The notes under the pieces: model-generated | Database searches by the model: none | Seen by the model: the letters and a program-made list of their open reading frames with translations, nothing else | Told to the model about the DNA's origin: nothing | Part shown: in pieces, positions 11,076 through 24,218 of the stretch | Layout of the letters: every line of letters starts with the position of its first letter | Numbering within the stretch: position 1 is the first letter of the stretch | Source: Balaenoptera acutorostrata | Taxonomy: Eukaryota; Chordata; Mammalia; Artiodactyla; Balaenopteridae | Assembly: GCF_949987535.1 (NCBI RefSeq) | Contig: NC_080067.1 | Coordinates: 79,075,985 to 79,139,984, forward strand | Reading direction: 5' to 3' | DNA length: 64,000 bases | Translations under genes and position numbers: made by a program

Positions 11076-13646
11076 GGGATCAGTGACTGGACAGGGTACA
11101 GTAGCATGGTGTTTGGGTACGGGGTGTGGTGACTGGGTGGAGAAGGTCTTAGTGGGAAACACTGGTTTGGGACTTATCAGGCAAACCCGAGTTTAATTTT
11201 ATGGACAAGCTTCTTGTGGCTGGGAAGCTCACCTCACCACTGAGCTACAGTTTCTTCCTCGGTGAATGGGAAGTTTGGGCTAGATTAATGTTTCCTAAAC
11301 TGTGGCTTCCATCCTATGATTGGGCTGTGAAGTCTATTTAGTGGATGGAACCTGAAATTTAAAAAAAAAAAAAAAGGAATAGACTAGAAATTTTCAGTGT
11401 GTTCGCAGAGTAAGAGTATTATTTCATGAAATGTCTTTCAGTTATGTGTGTGTGAGATTATGATGTAAAATGGATTTCATGTGTCTTAAAATGTAGTAAA
11501 AAAAAAGTTGGAAAAACATTGGACCAGATTATTTCTGAGTTTTCTTTCTGGTCTAAAATGCGACGATTCTACGATTAGGGGACTGTTTGGAAGTACAAAG
11601 ATGCAATTAGGAAGACTGGATCCGGGGCTTGGGCACAGGCTCTATCAGATTGACTTAACTGGAGAAGGCTTCCCAAATAGAATCGAAGTGACCAGTTATG
11701 ACTGGGGACTGAAACTCAGGTTCTCAGTTAGGAGAACCAACAGGTATATATTGAAATAGGGACAGTGATATTTATAAAGGCAGTGAGGATATAGGGGTTT
11801 GTGATAGGAAAAACTGCTAGGAATAGACATTGAGGGAGGGGGAAGCTTTGAGGAGGGTAGGAACAAAGCTTAGAAAGGGAACTGAAGATAGAGACAGAAA
11901 AGATTCTGCCAAGAAATAAAGTGGGAGTAGGGAGATATAACCTTCAGGGTCCTTTTCAATCTTGGTATTTAGTGATTCTGCAGGTACAGAGAATTGCTAG
12001 TAAAAAGAAACTAGTTGAGAATGGAATTTGGTGCAGGAATCAGTGGTGAACAGATAGATGATTATCTTGGAGAAGACAGGATGATCTGGGAAGGTCAACA
12101 GTGGTGACTAGAATGCCACAGCGGAGAAGCTTTACTGTTTTTAGCTATCCAGTTCAATGATTTGTGCACTGGAGGCCAAGACTGGCATACTGGGAGTGAT
12201 ACCATGCTGTGGATAATTCAAATGATGTTTTAGCTCTGGTTTTATTTCCTACTAATTCCCTTTCATGAGGGCTGTTAGTGATGCAGATGAAATGAATTAA
12301 AGTGAGTTTCACTACTTCCTCCTCTTTTACAGCCCTTTGTAGAAGGTGCTACTTACTGTGTCACCCAGTGTTTTAAAAAATACGTCTAATAGAAGAAGCT
12401 TGAGGCAATTTCAACTTACCAGACACTGTATTTATCTGATAGCCTAATAGTCACCCCACCCTCTACACACACATACATTTTGTGATAGGGGAAGAGAGTT
12501 CAGAAAGATTCTTGAATGGGAATGAGTTGGGAATGGTGAGGGATAGCCTTTGTTTAGCTAAAAAATGGCTTTTTCTAGAACATTAGATGTTTACTTGGCT
12601 TACATTCAACATAACTAAAAGGAACTACTCAAGAATTTGTTCCTAGAACAGAATATAATGCTTAAAGGTAACTCACCACAGAAGGGAAGACATTTAGACT
12701 TGGGGACTGCAGCACTGCCTCTGGGGTGATTTGTGTCTGCTGAATGAGATGATTCTTTCTGACTTACCCTGCTTTGCAAATTCCCTTTGAAAACCAGTAT
12801 AATGGCCTGATTGATAAGAATGATCTTTTATTCCTTCCTCAGCCTATGATTTCTTCTCCCATAAACAGGTGAGGTTTTATTTTTCTTGGGGAATCTCCTC
12901 TTTGGATATGTGATCCCTTAAGGAGAATGATCTAGTCAGATAGAGCCTTGGATTCAGAAGTCCCTGGTTACTTTATCTGATGTTAACACTGACTTACTCT
13001 GTGTCTCTGGGAAGGATTATTGCTTTCTCTTGCTTTAGATTTTCTATGGCAGAGATAACTGTTCTTCTGGTTAAATGGCCCTTTAATAATCTGAAATATA
13101 TGCACACACACCAAATTTAGTGTACAATCTCATGGAGTTTGTAAACCACCTGACCTCATTCATGATTTTCCTGTGGGAGCTGAATAACCTCTTCATGTTA
13201 TAAACTCTCATGAGGGTTAATTTATGAAATATTCATAGAAAAAGCAAGCGTAATAATTTGCTATTATTTTTAATGATGAATAAGAACAGAATATCTAGTT
13301 ATAATTGTAATTTTCTTATGCTTTTCTTTCCAAATATTTGCGTAACTCTCATCTGAAGCCAGATCTTCTGGCTTTTCTACTAATAGAGGTAATTCCTCCT
13401 ACTGAATCAAACAGAAATAGGTCTCTCTTACACTAACATTTGTGTTACCCTAAAATAGATTGGAAAGAATAAATTTTTCTAAAAGTCATGATCTGGGGGG
13501 AATTTTTTCAGTTAGAGAAACCCTGAAATCAGAGTACTTCCCAATCATCACTGGACTGTGAGAGTTCCTTTTTACTCAAGATTGTGGCTGCTTCTACATC
13601 TTTTACCTACGTTATCACTACATAAGTCACATTAGAAAACAATAGG

Positions 13647-13893
13647 CAGAAACAGAGACACAGACGTAGAGAACAAACGTATGGACTTCCACCAAGGGGG
13701 AAAGGGAGGGGGGCTGGGATGAATTGTGAGATTGAGATTGACATATATATATACACTAATATGTATAAAATAGATAACTAATGAGAACCTGCTGTATAGC
13801 ACAGGGAACTCTACTTCACTTGGCTGTACAGTAGAAACTAACACAACATTGTAAAACAACTATACCCCAATTAAAAAACAAAAAAAGAAAGAA
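13647..13893 (+). mobile_element. 5'-truncated L1 3' end (cetartiodactyl type)
   Basis: It contains the blocks ACCTGCTGTATAGCACAGGG and ACAACTATACCCCAATTAAA, known from the 3' UTR of ruminant and cetacean L1, and ends in an A-rich tail. An 11-bp target-site duplication, AAAACAATAGG, lies at 13636-13646 and 13894-13904. Only about 250 bases were inserted. Confidence 0.88.
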
Positions 13894-14726
13894 AAAACAA
13901 TAGGGAGGAGAGTGTAAGAGCAGGGCTCAGCCCTCCTGCTTATATGCCCAGAGGGTAACTTCTAGCACTTTCTCTTTCCTAAGCTTAAACCTTTCTGTTT
14001 CTAGTCCTAAAGTTCCCTTTTCACAATATTTCTGTCAAATGGGTACCTGGACACGTGTATGAAGTACGATTTGTTTTGTCAATTGTTTATGAATGATTTG
14101 TGGCAAAATTTAAATCCTAACTCCCTTCCTCTATAATTCAGTCAGTTAATTTAGGGAATATACATTTTTATGTACGTTATTTTGCAGTATATGCCAGGGC
14201 ACCATTCCAGAAGAAAAAAAAAAGAGTGAGTGTCTAGTATATATTTGGCACTGTGTTAGGTTCGTTTACATACATTATCTCATTAATATAAATAATTGTA
14301 TTGCCTGTATTTTACTGTTTGCAAACCAGATTAGTAGATAGATATATAGCAGGGTTGTGTTTTGGTTTTTTGTTTGTTTGTTGTCTTTTTTCAGTCTTTT
14401 TTCTCCCTTTTTTTTTTTTTTTTTTTCTCTCCCTTTCTTTTGGTAACTCTCTTGTTGAAAGTTATGTTAGTTTGAAGTTTTCTATGTTTGGACTAGAATG
14501 ATTGCCAGGGGAACCCATGGATTTGCTAGGTTGTTATATATCACATTCACAACTATTTGCAAACCAGTTTGAAGTGAGGGCTGCTAAAAATAATGACTTA
14601 TACTCTTTGCTTTATATTAGAGAACAAAATGAGTGTATGACACTTAACAGAAAACGGTAGTGTTTTTATCTACATAGAATTACCTCAGATGTGATTACGT
14701 TTGTTTGTTTATTTTTTGGCCCCTAG

Positions 14727-15205
14727 GTCTTAATCTTTTCTGTGCCGTGGACCCCTTTGTCAATATGGTGAAACCTTGTTGACTCCTTTTTTGGAATAAT
14801 GTTTTTATTGCAAAAAAATACATAGAATTATAAAGGAAACAAATTATATTGAAATATAGTTATCAAAATATTTTTAAAATGTGTGATATAGCACAGGTAG
14901 TTTTTATTAACATAGTAAATAAAGTTTACTGTCTATCAGTGGGTCTTATAGCTATGATAATTTTTAAATGATCGTGTGTTTAAACAGTATTTCAAGGTAT
15001 TTGTAACGAGTGTGATATTATATGAAAATATCTATGATTTCTATTGGTGACAAAGCCTATTCTACTAAGTGCACTATTACTATTGTGGCTTATGTTCATA
15101 ATTGAAGGAATGGTGAATTTGCCAGAGGCTAGTGAAAATAAAGATATAATTTTTTTGGTCCAAATCCGAGACTCCCTGAATCTGTCGTAGACCCTGCCTT
15201 AGAGA
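14727..15205. mobile_element. hAT-type DNA transposon relic
   Basis: The ends are loosely inverted: CTTTTCTGTGCCGTGGACCC at the left and GTCGTAGACCCTGCC at the right, of the type seen in nonautonomous hAT-Charlie elements. The interior is AT-rich without coding capacity. Family not assigned. Confidence 0.55.
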
Positions 15206-15844
15206 TATAAGTTCCATAACCCACTCTAGGAAGAGCAAAATCTTAACACAGGGTTTACTCACTGATTCTTCTAGTAGAATAGTGGCAGAGCAAAATCATT
15301 CAACTGTAAGAACTATTTCAAGTGTCCCTTGTGGTTTTTAGGATAATCTCTTTCCTGAAATATCCTACTGTGTGGTCAGGCCCAAGAAGAAACTTTATTT
15401 TGGTCCAGGACTAACCCAGGGTCTGGCACAGAGTAAGTGCCCACTCAGTGTTTGTTGAATAAGGGTTTCTCTGGAGAAATTAGAGGGAAGAGATCAAGTT
15501 CAGAGCTAAGATCTTAGATGTGGCAATTTACAGGTCCCAAATATTGAGGAATAACATTGAGCTCTGATTTAAAACTAATCATCCGTGCAGATCCTGTTGT
15601 GAAATCACTTTTACATTTAGAACTTCCCAAATCAGGCACTCTGTTGACTTATTCTATACAGTGTGGTGGTATATACAGGTTAGTGACATAAACTGTAGAG
15701 ATCCTGTATCAGAAAGGTATGGCACAGTTTCTTGAAATAGTTCTATTCCTAGCACTGTCCTCCACTTTAGAACTGTTTGCATAATCTAGGTATTTGGAAT
15801 TCACTACCAAATTATTGATAAAACTGATCCTGTTTTCATCTAGA

Positions 15845-16075
15845 ATAGAGTTGGCAAACTTTTTAGGTAAAGGGCCAGATAATAAGTATTCAGCTTTGCA
15901 GGTCATACAGTCTCTGTTGCAACTACTCAACTCTGCAGTTGTAGCACAAAAGTGGCCATAGACCACTTTTCATTCATTCATCAGTGAATGAGCGTGGCTG
16001 TGTTCCACTAAAACCTTAATTACAAAAACAGGCAGTGGGCCACTTTTGGCTTGTGAGCTGCTGCTCTAGGAGTTC
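15845..16075 (+). mobile_element. hAT-type nonautonomous DNA transposon relic
   Basis: The blocks GTTGGCAAACTTTT, AAAGGGCCAGATAATA, GCAACTACTCAACTCTGC, GGCTGTGTTCCA and GGCAGTGGGCCACTTTTGGC follow the order of a widespread mammalian MER/Charlie element. Family name not assigned. Confidence 0.7.
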
Positions 16076-18282
16076 TGCTGGTTCTTGAATCCAGTCCCTC
16101 GTCCCCACTATGGGTTAGACATATCCTCCCTCAAGCTTCAAAGGTCTTTACACAAGGGGTGATGTGACTGCACTGTTATCTGTGGGAAGGCCTGAATGTA
16201 CAGCAGATGACATGATTAATGCCAACAGTATTTGATTCACTGTAACCTAGGAGTTCACAGAGCTTGCCTCTTAGAGCACTACTTTATTAAGCTCCACAAA
16301 GGTAGAAGCAGATAAAGATCCCAAGTACTAAGTATGCTTGCTCACTCAGCTTTGGAACTGGACATTGGTATGCCAGTAGAAAATTACTGAGCATAGGGTC
16401 TTACTGAGGAAGATAATTGTAGGCCCAGAGACAGGGAAGCAGGAATAGAATGCAAAGGAAAAATTCATGTTTCCTCTTTTTACAGATAGTTCCCTGTAGT
16501 AATCAGTCAAATTTGAATTAGGTTTAAGAGTATACATGATTGCAACTTCTATTCTTTAGGTTGTTGCATAGCTTAGGAAGCAGAGTCCACCTCCTCTTTC
16601 ACCCTGGGGTGCTTACTAAATCTACCAACAATAAGGAAGTAGAATAGAGGGGATTGGGTGGGAGTTTCTAAAACTGCACTTGTTGGAGACTTTCATCTTT
16701 AAAATACAAGCATATGCATACCAGCACCCAGATTTTGTCTCCTTCAAGATATTCACGTTGGAAAAACACTTGATTAGATTTATCACCAGTATCTCCTCCC
16801 TGCCACCCCTCCCTGCTGACACACATTTCTACTTCTTCTGTGTACTTCCTTAATAGCAAAGTTAATCCCAAGCAGGCATCTATTGGAACATTAAAGAACA
16901 AGGCAAGCAGTGTGTACTGGGAGGTGAGTCAGCAGAAATGGAGCCAGATTTTGTGAATCTGGGTAAAAATCACAGGAACAGATACCACATTCTGTATCTT
17001 GAAAGCAATTTGGAGACACTAAGGCACTTAATAGGCAGGGTTATGGTAGTGATGGTGGTGGTGTGGGTATTTATGTCCATATTTAGAATCTGTGCTTGAA
17101 TGGGGAATTTGAGTGACTAAAATAAGGTGACTTATCTCGGGACTGAATATGTAGCAGTGTTGGAAAGATCAGGCCTTACAAATGCTGCATTCTGGCTGCC
17201 AGCTCCCTTGTTCTCTTTTGTTATAGCTTCTTTTGACATAGAAACTTTTGGGGAGGATAAACTGCTAAGGAAATAGGAAGTTTTGGCCCACCCTAATGGG
17301 CTCATAAGTGAGGCTGTGTATTCTGTCTCCAACTGCTTTCATTTTAACTCACCCCAGCTTAGTTAATGTGGGTGCTGTGGCTGGAAGCCAGGCTCCGCCT
17401 GCAAATCATTGGGCAATCTCCTGCTCCCCATCCCCGTTTTGATCTTGTACCGTATTGGCTCTGAGGAGGTGTCATCTTTTCCCAACCCTATCACCCACTG
17501 GACAAACAGATATTAAGGCAGTCTGTGTTTGTGTGTGTGTGTGTTCCCTCTGGAATGTAGATATTTAAAGTCTCCTCCTTTTCCAGGGTCATCACTCACT
17601 TTTACTTGAATAGTATTGGTTGATTGCAAAGGGGCAGTTATCATAAATGGAGAGTTGGGAAGTATTGTTCCTCATTGTTGGAGGTATTCAGTGGTTATTG
17701 GGCAATTGTGAGTATTGTAAAGGTGGTGTGATTTTAGGTCAAGCTAAGTCTCAGTATAATGAACTAAAAAGCGAACATATATTTGCTACCCTCAGTGTGC
17801 CCTCATCCTCCCACATACCTTTTCTCAGTAGCAAATTTGATGTGTCCTAGCAGACATCTATTGGAACTTTAGGAAAACTGGGGGTAATTTTTTTCATCAG
17901 TTTAGGCACTAATTATTAAATTTTTATATATACTTTCATAGTGTATAAGTTAGTAGATGTGAGGAACATGGGAATGGTCTAAGAGAGCCAGTGAAAAATG
18001 AAAAACTTGAGAGACCTATAAAGTCAAAGTTTAAAAATTAGTAATAGTTCTAGAGGAAAGGTGTGAGGGTTAATCTCTTTATAATTTCTGAATTCTTTTA
18101 GGGTCACTATTATGGAATGACTGTGATCTTGGTGTTTTCCATCTTCTAAGAAAGTGGAGAAGATATAGAAGTGTTTTGCATTATAAAACAAAAAGTATTA
18201 TATGTGTTTGTTCTAAATCCAGAGGATCTTAAGACTTCAGTTTAAGTCTGATGTGTAATGTTCAGTTTAAAGTATAGTATAA

Positions 18283-18570
18283 GGGACTTCCCTGGTGGCA
18301 CAATGGTTGAGAATCCGCCTGCCAATGCAGGGGATACGGGTTCGAGCCCTGGTCCGGGAAGACCCCACATGCCGCGGAGCAGCTAAGCCCAAGCGCCACA
18401 ACTACTGAGCCCGCATGCCACAGCTACTGAAGCCCGTGCGCCTAGAGCCTGTGCTCCGCAACAAAGAGAAGCCACCGCAAAGAGAAGCCCGTGCACCGCA
18501 ACAAAGAGAAAGCCCGCGCGCAGCAACGAAGACCCAACACAGCCAAAAAAATTAATTAATTAAAAAAAAT
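18283..18570 (+). mobile_element. CHR SINE
   Basis: It begins GGGACTTCCCTGGTGGCACA, carries a B-box-like GGTTCGAGCCC, and ends in AACACAGCC followed by an A/T tail. The target-site duplication AAAGTATAGTATAA lies at 18269-18282 and 18571-18584. It is in the same orientation as PCYT1A. Confidence 0.93.
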
Positions 18571-18605
18571 AAAGTATAGTATAAAATACAATATATGACG
18601 CAAAA

Positions 18606-18763
18606 GCCATCTTTGGAAAATAGAAGAACTGTAAGCAGATAAGAAAAAAATACTTTTGACAGGATGAGAGCTTTGTTTTGCCATCTTTGAAAAATAGAAG
18701 AACTGTAAGCAGATAAGAAAAAAATACTTTTGACAGGATGAGAGCTTTGTTTTGCCATCTTTG
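18606..18763. repeat. 74-bp tandem duplication
   Basis: Two adjacent copies of a 74-bp unit start with GCCATCTTTG at 18606 and 18680, and a 10-bp partial third start lies at 18754. The copies differ at one position seen by eye (TTTGGAAAA against TTTGAAAAA). The duplication lies just past the CHR SINE at 18283-18570 and makes overlapping minus-strand open frames that are artefacts. Confidence 0.95.
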
Positions 18764-19520
18764 ATACACTTATAAATTGACAAGTACTTGACCTCTTTCC
18801 ATCAAAACAAAATACTAATGTGAGTAGTGCTTTTCAAAATTTCAAAGGAGTTTTTTCACTTATTACATTTATTCAAATAGTTATTGAGCACCTACTTTGT
18901 GCTAGGGCTCATTGCCAAGTATTGAATGAATGAATTATGATTTTGTGGTTCTAAGTGATAAAAAACCAAGCTTAATTGAGCTTAAGCAAAAAGGGGAATG
19001 TATTGGTTGACACAGTTAGGCAGTTCAGGATCTGGCTTCTCTCCATCATCAGCATTGCTTTCTCTGTGTGACTATTTTGAGAAGGACTCTCTTCCTGGTT
19101 ATAGGATGACCACTAGATTGTTATAGGATGGTTCCTAGAGTCAGGTCTCCAGGCCTGAATTCACAAAGAAAGAAGTGATAATCTTTGTCCAAGAATTCCT
19201 ATCTGGCGAGTCCTGAGATTCACTCTGATAGGACTATCTTAGGTCACCAATCACTGCCCTTCCCACCTCCCTCCTCCCCCAGTCTGTGGCCTGAGAGAGT
19301 GATGTGCTGATTGGTTCAGGTTAGGCACGTGGCATCTGACGGTATGGCTAAGGGTGAAGATCACACAGACCGAATGATAATGAGTCTCCGAATGAAAATG
19401 GGCTCTTTTCAGAGCAGGAGAATTGAACGGTGGAAAGACAGCAACATCAGGGAGTTTGTTTTCTAATCTCTCATTTGCACTCACCATAATTTAAGAGTTA
19501 AGGTACTAGGTGGAGCTAGA

Positions 19521-19646
19521 TTTTTTTTTTTTTTTGGCCAGGCTGAGAGGCTTGTGGGATCTTAGTTCCCCGACCAGGAATCGAACCCATGCCCCCTGCA
19601 GTGGAAGCGAGTCCTAACCACTGGACTGCCAGGGAATTCCCTGGGA
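19521..19646 (-). mobile_element. Short tRNA-derived SINE
   Basis: The minus strand begins GGGAATTCCCTGGCAGTCCA, has a B-box-like GGTTCGATTCC and ends in a poly(A) tail (T run on +). A short duplication GGAGCTAGA lies at 19512-19520 and 19647-19655. Confidence 0.88.
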
Positions 19647-19924
19647 GGAGCTAGAATGAAGTCCCAGTTTATATGATATGATTCCTGGTCTAGTGCACCC
19701 TCTACTCTTCTACTCTGGCCCAAACCAAAATAAGCCCCTGGAATTCCTAAGTAGTCTGTCAGCGATATGCCCAGTGAGAAGGAGCCCAGTCTTTGTGAAA
19801 GATGAAATTAAATTCCTGCTTGGCACAGTGTAGTGCATGGCCAGAGTGCAGTAAGTGGTTTTGTTTAAATTCGTGTATGACCATTTTATATACTAGGCAG
19901 CATATAATAAGTAAATAAATTCTA

Positions 19925-20195
19925 GGCAGTGTTGTTGTTAAGTACACAGATCCTAGAGCCAGAATGCCTTGGTTCAAATCCTGGTTTTGCCCTGTCCTAG
20001 GTGTGTGACCTCAGTCAAGTCATTTAACCCAGCTGTGCCTCAATTTCCTCATCTGCAAAATAGAGCAAGTAATATTATCTACCACATAAGATTGTTGTGA
20101 GAATTAAGTTATTTAATATATGCAAAAGGTTTATAACTTTCTGGCACAAAGGAAGTACTCTGTAAGTGTTAGCTGTAATTTTTATCATCACTATT
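19925..20195 (+). repeat. MIR SINE fossil
   Basis: A near full-length MIR: TTGGTTCAAATCCTGG, TGTGTGACCTCAGTCAAGTC, CTCAATTTCCTCATCTGCAA, TTGTTGTGAGAATTAA and GGAAGTACTCTGTAAGTG occur in the expected order. Confidence 0.85.
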
Positions 20196-20904
20196 ATCAT
20201 AATCTTTGGGACTGTGATAGAGAAATGTGGATTATGTGATAGTACAATGAAACGGGTTTACATCTGATTGAATACCCTAATCATTAAGAATTCTAAATAT
20301 ATTTTTCTATCCTGTTTTCTAAAGATAAACTCCCCTGTGTTTTATATTGTACTAACCTAGAGTATTAAGAGTGGATCTCAATGAGGAGAGAGGGGTCTAG
20401 TGGTATGTCACATTGGTGTATGGTGACATATATCTATCCTGATCAATACTTTCAGCACTAACATGGATGGAGACATAAAAACCATTCTTTTCAAGTTTAT
20501 AGGTTACATAAAATTGTGAATGCTAATGTGATAGATGGCAGTCATGATTTGAAATTATTTTAAGATTAGAACAAACAAAAAGATCAACCATGATGGACTT
20601 TAACAGGATTATGACTAATAAAATGAATGAAGGTATTTCTACACAGCCTCTCCTTAAATGTCCTGGTATGCCAAAATGAAATGCCCCCGAGGTAACTCAG
20701 CCCCTTTTCAGATAACTCTCGTTCCTAAAAAGGGTTTTATTATGTTTAGTTAAAATTTGTGTCTCTGCATCTTCCAACTAGTGATTCATTTTCTATTATC
20801 TGGACTTTCACAGAATAAGTGTCTGCCCTATCCAACATAACAGGCATTCAAATATTTAGAGATAGTTATTAGGTACCTTCTTGTATTGTACAGTGTCACA
20901 TTTT

Positions 20905-21064
20905 ATTGTATACCACAGTCGTTAAGGGTGTGTAGTCTGCAGCCAGGCTGACTGAATTTGATTCCTAGCTTCACCACTTACTAGCTATGTGATCTTATTT
21001 TCTGTGCCTCAGTTTCAATAGTGATAAAAATAATACATCTATGTCAAAGGGTTGTGAATGTTAA
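20905..21064 (+). repeat. MIR SINE fossil
   Basis: MIR blocks GAATTTGATTCCTAGC, CACTTACTAGCTATGTGATC and GTGCCTCAGTTTC occur in order. Its 3' part adjoins the minus-strand CHR SINE at 21074. Confidence 0.78.
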
Positions 21065-21073
21065 GAGAGTTTT

Positions 21074-21414
21074 TAAAAATTTATTTATTTTTGGCTTCAT
21101 TGGGTCTTCGTTGCCATGTGCGGGCTTTCTCTAGTTGCGGTGAGCAGGGGCTACTCTTCGTTGCGGTGTGCGGGCTTCTCATTGCAGCGGCTTCTCTTGT
21201 TGTGGAGCACGGGCTCTAGGTGCGCGGGCTTCAGTAGTTGTGGCACGCGGGCTCAGTAGTTGTGGCTCCCAGGCTCTAGAGCACAGGCTCAGTAGTTGTG
21301 GCGCACGGGCTTAGTTGCTCTGTGGCATGTGGGATCTTCCCGGACCAGGGCTCGAACCAGTGTCCCCTGCATTGGCAGGCAGATTCTTAACCACTGCACC
21401 ACCAGGGAAGCCCT
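21074..21414 (-). mobile_element. CHR SINE, full length
   Basis: The minus strand starts GGGCTTCCCTGGTGGTGCAG, with the full body including repeated ACTACTGAGCC motifs and a TTTATT-rich tail. A short duplication, GAGAGTTT(T), flanks it at about 21065 and 21415. Confidence 0.92.
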
Positions 21415-21470
21415 GAGAGTTTTAATATTTTTAAAGTTTTTAGACATACAGGTGTTATATACATGCTGAC

Positions 21471-21496
21471 AGTAGTAGTAGTAGTAGTAGTAGTAT
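21471..21496 (+). repeat. (AGT)n microsatellite
   Basis: About eight uninterrupted AGT triplets. The triplet run accounts for a tyrosine run in a minus-strand open frame that is not a gene. Confidence 0.9.
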
Positions 21497-21619
21497 AGTG
21501 GTGTTTCTTCATCATAGCTTAACATCAGACTCTAGAAGAGTTCTTGCTACAACAGTAATTTTTTTTTTTGAATTAGTGTCTGTTGGGCAAGGATGTTCAA
21601 TTGTTAAATTACTTTATTT

Positions 21620-21976
21620 TTTAAAAAGATTTGTTTATTATTTATTTATTTTATTTTTGGCTGCGTCGGGTCTTAGTTGCGGCATGCGGGATCTTCATTG
21701 AGGCAGGCGGGATCTTTTGCTGCGGCGTGCCAGCTTCACTCTAGTTGTGGCGTGCGGGTTTTCTCTTCTCTGGTTGTGGTGCGCAGGCTCCAGAGCGCGT
21801 GGGCTCTGTACTTTGCAGCACACAGGCTCTCTAGTTGAGGCACGGGAGCTCGTTGTGACGCGCTGGCTTAGTTGCCCTGTGGCATGTGGGATCTTAGTTC
21901 CCTGACCAGGGATTGAACCCACGTCCTCTGCATTGGAAGGCGGATTCTTCACCACTGGACCAGCAGGGAAGTTCCA
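21620..21976 (-). mobile_element. CHR-related SINE, diverged
   Basis: The minus strand starts GGAACTTCCCTGCTGGTCCA, with a B-box-like GGTTCAATCCC, a long body carrying extra GGCGTGC-type repeats, and a TTTATT-rich tail. It is more diverged than its neighbours. Confidence 0.85.
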
Positions 21977-22149
21977 CAGCAGTGATTCTTAAATGGGGTA
22001 AGGATAAGATGGGGCGATGGAGCATACTTCATGTTTTATCATACTTTTACATTAGAAGTACACTTTTTATAGTAGTAATCATGGATGAAAACTTGACAAA
22101 ATCTTTTTGGCTATAGGGGATACGCAGAAGATAGACTTTAAGGCAGATG

Positions 22150-22400
22150 ATGGCAACTACTACTACTGTGAAATAATAATAGTAGCTAATGTTTACAAGC
22201 ACATACTGTGTGCCAGACGCTGAGCTAAGGCTTTACATGGATTATTCCATTCAAACCACATTTGTTAGATGATGAAACTAAGACTTGGAGACATAAAGGA
22301 ATTTGTTCAAATTTTCATGGCTAGTTAGTGGTAGAAATGGGATTCATATTTAGGTAATATGATTTAGGGGCTGACCTCTATTTAATCACTACAGTATGCT
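22150..22400 (-). repeat. MIR SINE fossil
   Basis: In reverse-complement order it shows the MIR blocks AGCTAATGTTTACAAGCACA, ACTGTGTGCCAGACGCTGAG, GATGATGAAACTAAGACTTG and TGGCTAGTTAGTGGTAGAAA. Confidence 0.82.
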
Positions 22401-22919
22401 AGCGGAGTGAGGTTAAAGATTTTTACTTTTCTCAAGATGGAGCATGGATAAAAAATATTGAGAAACACTGCCTTAGACATTTGGTTAGAGGTATTTATAT
22501 AAGACAGAAGGAGAGATTTTGTTGAAGAATGTATGTACTCAACTGAAATTCAGGTAAAATATGTTAGTATTACTATTATTTACCAATGGGCTTTGCAATG
22601 TGTCAGTACTAACACTAATAATAATGGTTGCCTTGATTCTTTGTTCATGAATTTTACATTAGCTTTAAATAACTAGTCAGATACCTCCTTTCTCCTCCCT
22701 TGAGTTCTCATTGTGATATTTTATATTTTTTGTATGATTTTTTTTAATCTAGTGGAATAGATCCAGTGTCACAATATCTAGTGACTCCAGATATCAATTT
22801 GACTTTAAAGTATCTTTAAAACCGCAAGGGCAGTATTTAGCGCCTTTGCTTCTTTCTAGTATGATGATATCTATCTACCATGTGTTTGGCTGGTTAAGTT
22901 GAATTATGCAAGATGGTTC

Positions 22920-23205
22920 AGTACTTCAAGAATTAAACAGTTAAAAAGCAAAGCGGAATTTATGTTATGTATATTTTACCACAGTGTAAACAAAACAAAA
23001 AAGCAAAGCACAGTCAGAGTAGGGAGGGAGAGATGGATTATAAAGTGGTATGAGGAAACTTGAGAGTGAGGGATATGTTTATTAATTTTGATGATTTCAC
23101 AGGTATATAATGTTAACACTCATTAAATTATACACTTTTAAATATATGGTTTATTGTATGTCAATTATAGTTCATTCAGTAAAGCTGTAAAAATATTATA
23201 GCACA
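22920..23205 (+). mobile_element. Old L1 3' end
   Basis: Blocks GGGATATGTTTATTAATTTTG, TACACTTTTAAATATATGG and TTATTGTATGTCAATTATAG followed by an A-rich end are typical of ancient L1 3' UTRs. There is no coding capacity. Confidence 0.7.
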
Positions 23206-23794
23206 CATAATCCTCTCCCCCACCGCCCCTGACACACACACACAGAGCAAAGACTTCTGAGAAGTTCCTATAAACATGTCTTTGGATGTGTTAAGTATTT
23301 TTCTATTAAACTTTAAGGAATTTTAACTTGAAGTCATGGAAAGTAACTGGTGAGAATATGACATGACATTTATTCCCTTGATTTATTTTGGCATCCTTAA
23401 AACTCTATTTTGTATCATGAATGAAAAGTACAGGTGACTTAAGCACCACCTTATTTGTAATGTCAGAAGAGAGATGAGCAGAGAATTAAAGAATTCTTTA
23501 TTGCTTACGTTGAAAACTTATCAGGAAATCCTAGCAAAACTTTTCCAGTAGGAAAGATCTGTACAGCTGACAAATCAGGCAGCTTTGGAATCAGGCCAAT
23601 AGCCATGTCAGTTCTATTTGATTGGTGCTGGGACCTTGTTTACCTTTAAGTGACTGTGACCTTTTATTCCACTGTTCAGTTAGGCTGGTCTGACTTAAGT
23701 TTGCAAAAACTTAAGGAACGCATGCCGTGGAAAGAATGTTCTTGATTGAGGGAAGCAGCAGTAATGATGAGACAGTTTCTTTAAAAAATTTGTG

Positions 23795-23990
23795 AATTTC
23801 TGGGAGACAGCATCCTGGCTTTCTCATTTACTAGCTGTGTGATCTCTGGATAGGTTGCTTAACCTCCCTGATCCTTAGTTTTCTCACTTGTAAATTGGGA
23901 CTAAAAATACCTGCTTCTCAGGTTATATGGGTTAAATGAGAATAATGTATATAAAGTACCTAGCACAGTGCTTGGCACTGGTAATATTGA
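23795..23990 (+). repeat. MIR SINE fossil
   Basis: MIR blocks CTAGCTGTGTGATCTCTGG, TTCTCACTTGTAAATTGGG, GGTTATATGGGTTAAATGAG and CCTAGCACAGTGCTTGGCAC occur in order. Confidence 0.82.
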
Positions 23991-24218
23991 AAAAAAAATA
24001 GTCATTATTATGAATTTGCTGTTATTATCTTACTTTTTTGCAACACATTTAGATTCCTAAAACATACTTCTTGGAATATATGTATCATCTACACTGATTC
24101 AAAGAGTTAGGAAGGAGAGGAAATCTGTTTCTAGAGACCCCAAAGGACAACCTTAGATGAGGGCCTGTCTGTGTAGAAAATGGTTATTGAACATTTTTAA
24201 AAGTAAACGTTTTACTTT

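Noticed and set aside
18283..18360. tRNA-like A and B box sequences as possible tRNA genes
   Set aside because: They belong to the tRNA-derived heads of CHR SINEs, with target-site duplications and A-rich tails, and do not close a full cloverleaf.
18552..18783. Three overlapping minus-strand frames with repeated peptides
   Set aside because: They are the three frames of the 74-bp tandem duplication.
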